From the NCBI GenBank assembly GCA_963920665.1, contig OY987266.1, forward strand, positions 17,427,001 through 17,491,000: a stretch of 64,000 nt of DNA, written 5' to 3'. Source of the stretch: Straminergon stramineum. Lineage: Eukaryota; Streptophyta; Bryopsida; Hypnales; Calliergonaceae. Positions 12,261 through 23,445 of the stretch are shown here, piece by piece (position 1 is the stretch's first letter; the number at the start of each line of letters is the position of its first letter). The notes beneath the pieces were generated by a model that was not told the DNA's origin, did not search any database, and saw nothing but the letters and a program-made list of their open reading frames with translations. The position numbers were made by a program, and so were the translations under genes.

Positions 12261-14136
12261 ATGGCTCCAATTCACACGGCGGTCCTCCATCGCCGTATGT
12301 TACCTGGGTTTCTTATTTGAATGTTGATTGATGCTGAATTGTGGTTTTTAGGGTTAAGGGTCTAGGTATGGTTCTTGAAGCGAGATGTGTAGCAATTTGG
12401 GAATTGGACACTAATTCTTTCACTTATGCTCGTGGGTTTTTGTTCTTTGTGGGAAAGATTGATTACAGCGATGGGAACGGAGAGAGGCTCACGGGCGGTG
12501 GCGGATGCAATTAAGGATATTGAAGTGGAGAAGATCCGGGGTCCTGGAGATTCTGGGAATGTGAAGTTGGGCTCCTTTTGGGAGGATCAGGTATTTTCCA
12601 TCCTTGTACCTGTGCTTCCTTTGATTGGAACAAATTTTGCTCAATTACGAATGCTGTATGATAGGATGTTGGACATAACATGGAAATTAGGGTTTAGTGC
12701 CACCGCCCCGGCATTTGGAAGCGAGGGGATTCTACCGTGTTTACGTCATTTGTAGGACATGAATGTGAAAACACAATGCAGAAGAACAAGGGATTTTTTT
12801 AGGATAACTCTAATGTATAATGATTTCTTTTGCAATCATTCAAAGTGGGAGGTTGTAGATCACTATTGAAGAGATAACAGACAGACCCTGATTTCCATTC
12901 AAGATGAGTTCCTGTTTGTAACACGGTTTAGGGTGTTCTACTTTAGCATGTAGGAGGGATTGACTTGGTTGTGTAAAAAGTTGTAAGATACTATTTGTGT
13001 CACTGTAAGCATCCTATCAAGCTTCCTTATGTAATTTTTGGGAGATGTATTGAGAGATCTTTGGTTACAAGTTGCAAATCAATTGAGATCAAATTTTTAT
13101 CAATGTTCTTCCAGCCGGTGGTGATCCATTTGCTTCGACGATTCGGCTGCCAACTTTGTCGAGGTCAGTCGGTGGAAATGGCCAAAATGCTGCCTCAGTT
13201 GGAGGCCAGTAATGTCCGCGTCATTGGCATCGGTAATGACGACGTCTCCTCACTCTGACTAGCTTGATTTCCTTTCAAAACAAATGTTACTTTCTAGTTT
13301 TGTTGAAGTGGCTACATGGTGTGTTTTTTCAGTCTTTGTGATTGTATGTAGGACTTGAGAAATTTGGGCTGGAGGAGTTCGAGGAGAAGAAGTTCTGGAA
13401 GAGTGAGCTGTACATTGACAACGGGAAGAAGATTCATGATGCCTTGGCACTGACCAAGGTAGGATGGGTGGGCACATTCAAGATGCTTTTCGCGAACAAG
13501 TCGGTGAAGGAAGCCCATGAGAAAACTAAGGACACACCTGGTAACTATCAGGGTGATGGCAGGTATGTCTTCCGAAATTGGCGCCTTAGATGTTTTGAGC
13601 TGTCTTGAGTAGGTCAATGCGGAGACTTCCTTTTTGTCCAATTGTACTTACTTTTGACCGACGCATGGACTGTTATTCATTGATTCGATGATAGAAAATG
13701 TGTCCTAGTCTGAATTATGTTTTCCGCAATATTATCAGTCAAATTGGTCACTTTAAAGCTGTGAAATCTTGGTTAAGAAATGGATTCAGGATAATCGAGT
13801 TCTTGCTTCCTACTTGCTCTCTCAAGAAATTAGAAGGTGTCTCATCAATCAGTGTTGTAGTAGCTGCTGAGGATTTAATGAAGTTGACTAGAAAGTTTTG
13901 GTGTAGTTGATCTATGTTGGTTCTTTTTATCAAAGTTTTAAGATGTAAGTGTTGTGTTTTGTGGTTGAACTAGGCAATTGGGAGCCACTTTTGTTATGGC
14001 CAAGGGAGGAGAGATGTTGTTGGACCACCGTCAAAAGGATTTTGGTGATCAGCCAACAAACGCTGAGATTCTGGAAGCATTGGGATTGGATTCAAGCCAG
14101 GCGAAGTATCTTCAAGCTCTGAAACCCTTTGTGTGA
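12261..14136 (+). CDS. PRXL2 / prostamide-synthase-like thioredoxin-fold protein (AhpC/TSA family)
   Basis: Five exons join in phase to 215 residues: 12261-12294, 12469-12590, 13115-13232, 13352-13562 and 13974-14136. The redox motif is FGCQLCRG with a CxxC at Cys64/Cys67, directly after the strand VVIHLLRRF. The C-terminal half carries GDGRQLGATFVMAKGGEML and DHRQKDFGDQP, where the family's last thioredoxin strands lie. In animals, PRXL2B reduces prostaglandin H2 or prostamide; plant relatives are little studied, so the substrate is not known. The first exon is short (MAPIHTAVLHR) with no clear plastid signal. An alternative start is Met at 12471, or 12426 by reading through. A GC-richer leader precedes the gene at about 11880-12260. 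Confidence 0.85.
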
Positions 14137-14388
14137 ATATTGTGCAAAGTTAGAGAGCTTGTTTCATTAGCTGGAGCATCTCCTCATGTCGAGGAAATAC
14201 ATGAACGAATGTTGTAGACAAATAAACGAGGACTAGGACGAGACGCCTCGGATGCTAGGTGACATTCTGATTTCGTCTTTTTACTGTACAATAAATGGGC
14301 GTTCGCCTCGTATCCTCTTATGTTTTTTTTCATTGGATGGGGATGAAAATGGGGATAAATGTAAGAACTTAGCCCTTATATTGTGCCC

Positions 14389-14611
14389 TTAACCCTTGAA
14401 CGCTGGGCTGGTGACCGTGGAAATCAGGCATTTTGGAACCGTGTGACATCATCTACTTTAAAAGAACCAAAAATACTCATTGGGAGTCAAACTATTGTAC
14501 AGTAGAAGATCTTCCCTTTTCACCCCTAATTCCGAGGATGGATAGTTGCAATTCTGTCATTCATTGTCATTCATTGGACGAAAAACGTCCGCCTCGGCGT
14601 ATAGGGGTTAA
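14389..14611. mobile_element. Short TTAA-bordered inverted-repeat element
   Basis: Left end TTAACCCTTGAACGC and right end GCGTATAGGGGTTAA form imperfect inverted termini 223 bp apart. The ends resemble those of the larger TTAA family, but the interior is short and different. It lies between the PRXL2 gene and the first direct repeat. Confidence 0.4.
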
Positions 14612-14719
14612 TTTTGTATTTCTTTGCCCAACTTAGCTAATTTGGGGTCTCTGTGATTCCAAATGTGAAATGAACTTTCCCAAAGTTGATGAATGAAATA
14701 GATGAATGAAAGGTACTTC

Positions 14720-14985
14720 ATGAATCGGTGGTAAATAGAAAGTTTCTTGCGTATTTCCCCGCGTTGAAAAAACCACCAGACCAGATAAGCTCTAATCCTG
14801 GCCCACACGGATCCCACGCAACGGGAAACAGTAATATTCTTCACGTGGGGCTGCCGACTATAATGGTTCCATAGCTACCCCACCAGCGTCCCGGGCTTCC
14901 GGTCGGCCCTTCACTAAGCTTATGCCCCGAGAGTCCCAGAACCCAACTCTAACTCTTTTCTACTCTTGCTCCTCTGCATCTGTTT
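14720..14985 (+). repeat. 266-bp direct repeat, left copy, flanking the NUMT
   Basis: Matches 18209-18477 with seven substitutions and one 3-bp (AAT) indel, about 97% identity. It is GC-richer than its surroundings and holds a G-box/ABRE-like core (CACGTGGGG near 14842), suggesting promoter DNA. Mitochondrial sequence begins about 45 bp after it ends. It does not resemble an LTR: no target duplication is found outside the pair and no primer-binding site inside. Confidence 0.85.
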
Positions 14986-15029
14986 GTTAACAAAAATACG
15001 TTGATATTAGGTCATGCGTTGAATATATT

Positions 15030-15812
15030 TGGTTACCTGAAGCTCACGTAGAGGCACCTACGGCTGGATCTGTAATCTTGGCAGGAATTCTTTTGGAAAT
15101 AGGAACCTATGGTTTTTTAAGGTTTTCTATACCCATGTTTCTTGAAGCGACACTCTATTTTACTCCTTTCATTTATACCTTCAGCGTCATTGCTATTATA
15201 TATACTTCCTTGACTACAATAAGACAAATCAATCTGAAGAAAATTATTGCCTACTCTTCAATAGCTCATATGAATTTTGTGACTATCGGTATATTCAGTC
15301 TAAACATACAAAGAATTGAAGGTAGTATTTTACTTATGTTAAGTCATGGAATGGTTTCTTCAGCCCTTTTTTTTATGTGTTGGTGTTTTATATGACCAAC
15401 ATAAGACTCAACTTGTTAAATATTATGGAGGTTTAGTCAGCACCATGCCCATGTTCTCTATGATCTTCTTATTCACTACCTTAGCCAATATGAGTTTACC
15501 TGGTACTAGCAGCTTTATCAGAGAATTTCTTATTTTAGTAGGAGCTTTCCAGAGAAATAGCTTAGTGGCCACATTAGCGGCACTTGGAATGATTTTAGGC
15601 GTAGTTTATTCTCTTTGGCTATATAATCGTGTAATTTGGGGAATTTCAAACCCAAATTCCTCCAAAAATTCTCCGATTTAAATAGAAGAGAAGTTCTAAT
15701 ATTTTTCCCTTTTATTGTTGGAGTTATTTGGATGGGTGTCTACCCCGAAGTTTTCTTAGAGTGTATGCATACTTCCACAAGTAACTTAGTGCAACATGGA
15801 AAATTTGATTGA
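15030..15812 (+). pseudogene. nad4: Nuclear copy of mitochondrial nad4 (3' part), decayed
   Basis: The reading starts inside NADH dehydrogenase subunit 4 at WLPEAHVEAPTAGSVIL and runs to its natural TGA at 15810-15812. Hallmarks are SLTTIRQINLKKIIAYSS, HMNFVTIG and TLANMSLPGTSSF. It is broken by a one-base insertion in a T run near 15370 and a one-base deletion near 15637, plus many substitutions. The 5' half of the gene is absent. In bryophyte mitogenomes nad4 is followed by nad2, exactly as here, so this is one transferred segment. Confidence 0.93.
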
Positions 15813-15994
15813 AAAACATAAAAAAAAGGTTTGAAGAAATGTTTGAACATGATTTTTTGGCGCTTTTCCCAGAGATCTTTCTTATTAATGCAACCATCAT
15901 TTTGCTAATTTATGGAGTTGTATTTAGTACCTCTAAAAAATATGATTATTTACCATTAGTGTGTAATGTTAGTTGGCTTGGTTTACTTAGTGTT

Positions 15995-16958
15995 GTGCGC
16001 CAAGGAGGGCACATTTGAGGAGATGATGGTTGAAAACAATCGCTCGGATAGACTCCCTAACCTTATGTGGGATCAAACTGCAAGGAACCATAGCATAGGT
16101 ACCATCTGCATTTCATTGCAAGTACAATCGTACACATAAGAGTAAGGTAACTTCCCCCAACAAAAGGCGGGGCTAGAAGACACGTGGGCTCAAACGCTAT
16201 TCACGTGCGAGCAACCCTTTGGACATAACTGTAATGGACAGAAAAAGTGGTACATGTGACTAAACAAACAAACGGCCAAACGCACAAATTAGGGATCATC
16301 CAAATGGATTGGATAGGGACTAGCTTTGATAAAAGCAGGGCGTAGCAAATTTGCTACGATTTTTGGAAAAAAATACTTTTGAAAATCCCTTGGAGACCAA
16401 GGCTTTAGCCAAAATGTACGGGGGACAGATCCTTCCATAATGTACCCTGAGAAATACACCGGGCAATTAATGTTAAGCATACAATGATGCCCTTTCAAGT
16501 GAAAACCTTGGAGGAGAAGGAGGTAGGTGATAATGCGTAGTACTTTCCAAACGCGGCGTGTGCCACGACTGGAAAGTACAGCAAACTCGGAAAAGCAATT
16601 TAGGATAATGTCATTAAAGAGAAAAAAAAAGATTTTTTTCGCTAAGTGCTACTACTTTCAGTCCCATATTAATGAGACTTCCTACGTCAATATACAACTC
16701 TAGATAAAAGACTAAGGCAATAGCTAGGTAAAACAACAAATTTGATTAATCTACTTACAAACTTAGCCAATGAAGGAATGGAAGACAATGTAGCCTAACA
16801 CCAATGCCGAAATGATCAGTGTTTTATTTTGTTCATGTAGGCCCGGCCTTAGAGGTTTTCGATCCATAAACCTGAAAAAGTTATCATGGACGAGCCATAT
16901 GCAGAGAAACTCGCAAGTGTGGTTCTGACCGGAGGGGAGAAAAGCACCCTATCGGTAT
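15995..16958 (+). other. Fossil group II intron (nad2i156 type)
   Basis: Starts with the group II consensus-like GTGCGCC directly after codon 52 of nad2. A recognisable 34-nt domain V lies at 16892-16925 (GAGCCATATGCAGAGAAAC ... TGTGGTTC), with a few substitutions from the usual GAGCC/GGTTC helix. The intron ends in AT before exon 2. No maturase frame is present. It is a DNA copy of the unspliced mitochondrial gene, so transfer was by DNA rather than spliced RNA. Confidence 0.85.
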
Positions 16959-17149
16959 CTAATAACTGTTTATTGGTCGCTTCTAGCACACCTCTAATTG
17001 ATGCCAATTTATTCTATAATAATTTAATAATAGACAATTTTACTTATTTTTGCCAAATCTTTCTATTAATAAGTACGGCTAGCACTAAAGTTATGTGTCT
17101 GGGTTATTTTCAAGAGGAGAGTTTGAATTCTTTTGAATCTATTGTCTTA

Positions 17150-17910
17150 TGATAGTCTGCTCTAAATCCACTCATCTTCTAAAGACTGTCCCTAGCCAGG
17201 TTTTGAAATGGACATTAACAAGTTGTAAAATTCATATGTGTAAAGCATTGAATGTTTTGCCAATATTGTCTGAGCGGTTTAAAATTTGTCACAAGTTCCT
17301 TTATACTTTGTTAGTGGATGGAATAAGAGCCAAGGTGTGTCCATTTCTGAAATGTTCATCTGTGTTCAAAAAAACTTTTCTCCCCCAACTTTGAATGCTA
17401 ATATTTTTCAATCTATATGGTCAAACTTGATAAAAATTTTACCACATAATCTCATACAAGTATAGTACAAGATCCTACAGTTGTATTTTTGAATTTTGAT
17501 TTTTTTTTTCTTTCTTGAAAGAACACAGCAGAAATGACAATTTCAAGTGATTTTTGTCAAAAAATAGGCCTTGGTCCTTTAGGAGTTTAGTTTAGTAAAG
17601 CTCGCATTTTGGAATCTTGTCTACTACTTTCTACATGCTGCAGTGCTTGTTTTTGGTGAAGCCATATTTTTTTTCAGACTACACATGTGTGGGTTTTGTA
17701 AGGCCTACGATCAAGAAATAGATACCTATGGCAGAATTCTTTAGAAATTCATAAGTAATTAAAAAATGATCCGAAAAATATGAAACCACTTGGGTTACAT
17801 TCCACATCAATTTTTCTTCGAGTGAAAAATAAGGAAAAATATTTTCGTGCATCGAAGAACCATCGAAAAGGCCGACCAGCCCTTAAACGCACGGTTTATG
17901 AGCAGACTAC
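17150..17910. mobile_element. 761-bp insertion splitting nad2 in the NUMT
   Basis: nad2 sequence stops at CTTA (17146-17149) and resumes at CTTA (17911-17914), consistent with a 4-bp (or 3-bp TTA) target duplication. The insert contains a segment at about 17395-17590 related to the dispersed TTAA family: 'tacaagatcctacagttg' and the family-like end GGTCCTTTAGGAG. A further stretch near 17780 ('atgaaaccacttgggtta') has a relative at 39070. The outer ends are not clean inverted repeats, so it may be a composite. Confidence 0.6.
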
Positions 17911-18208
17911 CTTAATTCTACTTTCTACTAGCAGTATGCTCTTTATGATCTCAGCTTACGATCTAATTGCCGTGTATTTAGCTATTGAGCTTCAAAGTTT
18001 ATGTTTTAATGTGATTGCAGCATCGAAAAGAGACTCTGAATTTTCTACAGAAGCTGGCTTAAAATATTTTATTTTAGGTGCATTCTCCTCTGGAATTTTA
18101 TTGTTCGGTTGTTCTATGATTTATGGATTTACTGGAGTTACCAACTTCGAGGAATTAGCTAAGATTTTCACCGGATATGAAATCACTTTATTTGGTGCTC
18201 ACAAGTCG

Positions 18209-18477
18209 ATGAATTGCTGGTAAATAGTAAGTTTCTTGCGTATTTCCCCGCGTTGAAAAAACTACCAGACCAGATAAGCTCTAATAATCCTGGCCCACAC
18301 GGATCCCACGCAACGGGAAACAGTAATATTCTTCACGTGGGGCGGCCGACAATAATGGTTCCATAGCTACCCCACCAGCGTCCCGGGCTTCCGGTCGGCC
18401 CTTCACTAAGCTTATGTCCCGAGAGTCCCAGAACCCAACTCTAACTCTTTTCTACTCTTGCTCCTCTGCATCTGTTT
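18209..18477 (+). repeat. 269-bp direct repeat, right copy, flanking the NUMT
   Basis: Partner of 14720-14985. It starts 7 bp after the last recognisable nad2 base and contains the same G-box/ABRE-like core near 18336. It runs straight into a GC-rich transcript-like leader, so this copy probably keeps the original promoter context and the left copy is the extra one. Confidence 0.85.
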
Positions 18478-18700
18478 TGCCCGTTTGTTGGCAATTCTCG
18501 AGCTATGGCGTCTGCAAAGCTTATGAGCTTATGCACGCAACGAGGATAAGCCGAGGCCCTGCCCTCGTTGCATGCAGCGTTGCTCTTGCTTGTTCAAGTG
18601 CTTCTCTGCTGCGTCATTTCGTCGCTGGAGTGTCTTACAAGCGAGAGTTACAAGCGAGAGAGACGACCCCAGTTGCTATTGGATCCTCACGGCACTAAGG
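18478..18700 (+). other. Possible leader or first exon of an unidentified gene
   Basis: GC content rises after the right repeat. A start in good context (GAGCTATGGCGTCTGC, 18505) opens a frame of only 14 codons. A second frame from 18532 reads MHATRISRGPALVACSVAL and resembles a short transit peptide. A donor-like AAG|GTATGTGC lies near 18698. No matching downstream exon was found before the repeats at 19082. It may be a truncated gene, a non-coding leader or a distant 5' exon. Function not recognised. Confidence 0.3.
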
Positions 18701-19081
18701 TATGTGCACTTAAATGCGTGCAAGTGAGTCTGAGAGTGTTTGCCTGTGTTGGACTGCTTTAGAATTTGGTGGTGTTTGGGTAGCACTTGAAAATGCATTT
18801 CAACTTGTCTTAGGGTGTCGGCTTGGGAACCGTAGAAGTGAGTTTTGGATCTTGGAAGCGCGGTTAGACAGTAAGTGTTCCTGTTTGTTTTGTTAGGCTC
18901 TTGTGTTTGGGTGTTTGGGTCTTGTGTTCCAATTAAGTTTATTAGCCTACAGCAGACTCTGCTTGCAATTGTACAACAATTTCAGGGGCGATACTTGAGT
19001 TGGAATTCATTTCCTTGGTGGTGTTGTACTACAGAAACCTGTCTATAGAGGGTTGGTGCTCTTTTTTATGGGTGAGTATGC

Positions 19082-19684
19082 TTAACCCCTAAAGGACCGG
19101 GGTGCTTGAGCATGATAGCTCTTGTTCTCTTGACTAACTCTTGTAACAAGCTTAATTTCTCAAATGTGTGGAATGATTTTGATGATTTCCACCATTGAAA
19201 TGAAAGAAAACTTATATAGCTTTCCTATGAGAAAATGATCAACAAAATCACACAATTTCTGAGAAAATGCCACTATTGACAAGATTGATGAAAAGTATCC
19301 AATTAGGCAGAACTTTGTACATACGCTGAAATTGGAATGTTGAAATCGGAATGCTCAAAAGTGATCCAAAAACTCTAATTTTTCCCACAGGTACATACCA
19401 TCATGATTTAGATGTATAATTTTTTTCAAAGCATTTTGAGGTGTTGAAAAAAAGATATGAGGATGTGAAGTGACAACCTAGAGCACCTTTTTCATTCTCA
19501 AAAAATTCACCAAAAATTGCTCACTTGATCATTTCTCAATTGGATTGTACCAATGGTTTTAGCAAAAAAAATCATCTAGGGTCTCTTTGTTGTTCATGGA
19601 CTATTAGTGAGGTTCACATTTTGAATTTTCTACAAATGTAGTTGCAAAAGTCATGTGGTGACCTTTTAGTCCTTTGGCGGTTAA
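19082..19684. mobile_element. TTAA-flanked inverted-repeat element (copy 2)
   Basis: Ends TTAACCCCTAAAGGACC and AGTCCTTTGGCGGTTAA are inverted repeats 603 bp apart with TTAA at both borders. There is no coding frame. It shares termini with copies at 231, 30990 and 45542. Confidence 0.65.
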
Positions 19685-22600
19685 TATAGTACGTCCTCTC
19701 TCTAAATCCCACAATATGCGGTGGTTTGCAAATTGATGCAAGAAATTGGTTCAACAAATGAATGGTTGCAATGGTGTAGGGATAAACAAACTTGGGAACG
19801 GTTGCAAAGATTTAGACTACTAATGGTGAAGAATTTGCCTTGATGCTATTATTTGGGGTATTTCAGAAAGCTATTGTCTACGATGATGCAATAATATACC
19901 ACTATGGATGTCAATGAATCATGAATAATAATAGTTTTTTCATCCAAAAACATACATTCATTCAAAGGAGTGATATTGTTCTAGACTTTGTTGTAATTCA
20001 ATAATTTTACTAGCTAAGAAATGGGTTTCTGTGGCAAAATTCACCTTTGAAATTCTTTGTATCTTTTTTCATCAAATTAGCTATTCAATTACAAGGAAGG
20101 AGCTACTTGCCAAGTGATCTTTGACATGGCTTGAGATTGAAATTCTTATGATGTTCAAGGTAAGATATGTCCGAAAGAACTCTATGTCAAGTAATGCACT
20201 TGTAACATTTTTCTTAAATATAGTATTGCATTTGAAATGAAATTTAATATGTTGATATGTTGCAATGTGCAATATCATTGATTGCATATTCTTGAGATTG
20301 TGGATAGTAAGTGGTGTATATAGTGCTTAAAATAGATACAACTAATTGTAGCATTTATCTAAATGTCCCACTTGAAACTCTTTAATTTTGTTGATATTAA
20401 TTGATCAGTTGGCTACCAATAAATTTGAATCCTATTGTACAATATCCAAATATTACATTTGGAAAGTCATCAATTTTCACTTTGATTTGTGAAGAAATCA
20501 AAGTCATATTATTTTGTTTACAATAATTCTTTAGAGTGTCACTTTTTTGGTGTATATGATTTTGTGAAAAAGGAGAATCGTAGTAGTCATCACCCTGTAA
20601 GATAAATGAGTTATTCATAAAGTAGGAGGAAATTGGGGTTTATTTTCCTCTAAATAACAAAAAATATAGAACTAGGGATCAAACTCCTATTGGGTCTGAA
20701 ATGGAGCTCTTTTGAGTTTTGTCCCAAGTTTTGCTTTCACTAATGAGAACTGTTAAGCATGGGGCATGTGAGATTAGGGATGGTATCTTAAGACAAGAGC
20801 CATGATCTTAAAGCTTAATTCAAGACAAAGTGTTGAACCACAATGTATTTATTGTTAGGGAGCCACAACTTAAACTTAGCTTACAATTCCAAACCAATTC
20901 TAGACCACTTCATGATTAACTCTAATATTAAGTGGTAAATAATACTAGGTGGAGGGATCAACCTCCACTCTTCCAAAGGTACCTTGTTTTTATTTTGCAA
21001 TTGCCTTGAAATCTAAAATTTTCCTTTTTCAAACTTAGCTTGCATATGTAAACTACGTCACAAGTTATTACAAATGAAGTTGGTGAATAAACCAATATTG
21101 TAACAAGCATTAGTTTCTATGAGTAGAATTTCTTTTTCATTTTTCATTAATTAATAATAACACAACACTACAAAAGAATGTATAGCCCATTTCTCATTCA
21201 AATATATTTATTCAAAAATCTTAGAAGTGCAGAAGTCCTCTAAACGCAATAAAAGAATGTATAGAAATTGGTATATGTGTTCATCCAACTTTCTTTTGTT
21301 TAATTTTTTGTTACTAAATAATATTGTTTGAAACTACAGTTTGAATTTAAACATATATTCATGGCTTGAGGTATATTTATTTTGCTAATATTATTATTGT
21401 TTTTGAAGACCTTGATGTCCAAGCAACTAGGTATATATAGTAGAATTGTGATTCCAAAATTCTTTACACTTGGCTATATTTTAATCTCATTTGTCAATCT
21501 AATCAAGTAAGTTGCTTGTAAGATAGTTCATATAGATGATTGTGTAGTCTAGGCAATGTTTAAAGTATTCCCATAAGGAGTGAGTTAGTGTTTGGAGGAC
21601 TTATGACTTCTAAGATTTTTGAATAAATATATTTTGAATGACAAATGGGAATTGCATCCAACCCACTTTTATTTCTAGTTTTTGGACTTGTGTCAAAGTA
21701 GTGATGAAGCTAGAATGACAAGATTTTAAAAGCATCCCCAACTTGAAATGTTTGTTTTTGGTTCATTGAAGAATCCAATATATACCTTTGTGTAAGAATA
21801 CTCTAAGGGTGTTTGTAGGAGATCCTTTCTATAAGAGTAAATTTTTAGAGTCCAATTTATTTTAGGACCTTCTACCTTCTTAGGACAAGAAATGATTTAG
21901 GTTCGGCTTTTCAATTGAGAAATGTTATCTTCAAGCATTCATTGTCACCATGTTCACTTTGTACATTGGACCAACAATGCACATGCAACACAAGAAATTG
22001 AAGTCTAAATTTATTTAGCTTTGTTTACTTGTTCTTGAAATTATCATACTCAAATACAAGTTATGAGGCATTTATCATTTGGGGATAAAAATTCATTAAT
22101 TATTAATTTGAAAAAAGTAGTATCACTTGTTTTTGAAAGTTATATAGCTTCTCTAAATTGAGAGGATTTTTACCCCACACCTTTCCAAGAATGTAAACTT
22201 CGGACTCAAATATTGACAATTTAGCTTTTGAAGTGAATTTGATCATCTAATATGAAATGATGTCATTAACATGAGTTATAGTTAAAAATTAGACAATTAT
22301 TATGTTGTTTATGTTTCAATTTTTGAAATATGGAATTTGAAAGCAAGTAAGCTTAATTGCCTTGAGAGAATGTTAATGCTAGTAAAGCAATCTTGCTACT
22401 CCTTTTATTTCTGAATAATATTGACATTTTTTTGTAAAATACCAAGGAAACAGTGGTCTTATTTTAAAATAGAGAGAATAATACTTAGTGAAAATTCATA
22501 TTAATTAATGGTGAAAAATGAATGTTTGTTGATTAGAATTGTGAGTGATCTTGTTTATTAGAGTTGGATAAGGTTATTGTAGATGGATGAAAATGAACAT

Positions 22601-23445
22601 AGTTTTAAAGAAATGAGAATTTAGGAAGTACAATGCAAGATCAAGGGCATGAAATAGTACTAATGTGATGATGGAGACTTTCTCTTTGTCATAGTTTGAA
22701 ATTCAAATTCCATCATCAATTGTTATGTATTATAAAATTTCAATCATTTTTTTAATGGAATTTTGGAAAAGTAAATATCCAAATTTTGTTTGCAACATGG
22801 TGTTTCTCGTTTATTTGAAATAGAGAAGGTATGAAGTGAAGTATGCAATACTAACAAAAGTTCATCTTTGTATTGATTTGAGTCCAATGACACATGATAC
22901 TCCCAATTTGAGTCATTATTGCAACTCCTACATTTTTGAGAAGTTACAAAATCAATCATGTATTTGAATTATATGTTGTTGTATTTGAGCATATTAACAT
23001 TTACATGTTGAAATGACATTTAAATGAGATGGATTGTTGTTGAATAACCAATCCACTTGTGTATGCCTTACCATAACATAGTACATAATTTGAATTCTAA
23101 AAGACAAATACAATGTCTTATACATGTTTCTCTATAGTTCTTTGAAGGAAAATATTTGTAAGGAAAATTTTCTTGCAATTCTTACAAATCATAATTCTCA
23201 AATTATGTCTTGTCTTTTGAAATTTGGGTAGGAATGTGGTTCCTTGTAACTTTATATTATTGTATGATACTAGATTTGTATGAAAAATGCTTGATACAAC
23301 TCTCTTATGAGATAATTTTTAATATACAAGTTGAAATCTTCTCGAAAACTTGCTATTTTTAAACATTTGTTTTTGTTTTTTTTATTCCTTTTTTGTTTTG
23401 CAGTTATTATAGATTTTTGATATTTTGCTCCATTCATTGGATGAA
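19685..23445. other. AT-rich gene-free stretch
   Basis: No supportable gene. The one structured feature is the fold-back repeat at 21186-21649. The final part is 5' flank of the kinase-NLR gene. Confidence 0.5.
21186..21649. repeat. Fold-back (long inverted repeat) element
   Basis: An arm of about 61 bp at 21186-21246 is repeated inverted at 21588-21649, including the shared block TATATTTATTCAAAAATCTT. The arms differ by a handful of bases. The spacing of about 340 bp and lack of coding fit a MITE or fold-back element. No clear target duplication was found. Confidence 0.7.

Larger units (their letters stand above)
15839..18201 (+). pseudogene. nad2: Nuclear copy of mitochondrial nad2 (5' part), interrupted
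   Basis: Exon 1 (15839-15994) encodes MFEHDFLALFPEIFLINATI through LLSV, 52 codons. A group II intron follows (15995-16958). Exon 2 resumes at 16959 (one base lost near 16970), with NNLIIDNFTYFCQIFLL. At 17149 it is split by a 761-bp insertion and continues at 17911 with [20 protein letters not shown] through [11 protein letters not shown]. Homology ends near 18201, so the 3' part of nad2 is missing. Frameshifts and the insertion rule out function. The intron after codon 52 matches moss nad2i156. Confidence 0.93.

Noticed and set aside
15030..18201. Functional nuclear transfer of nad4 or nad2
   Set aside because: Both are partial, frameshifted and, for nad2, split by an insertion and an unspliceable mitochondrial intron; no targeting sequence is fused.
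14720..18477. LTR retrotransposon with 266-bp LTRs
   Set aside because: The interior is mitochondrial nad4-nad2, no primer-binding or polypurine tract is seen, and no short target duplication flanks the pair.
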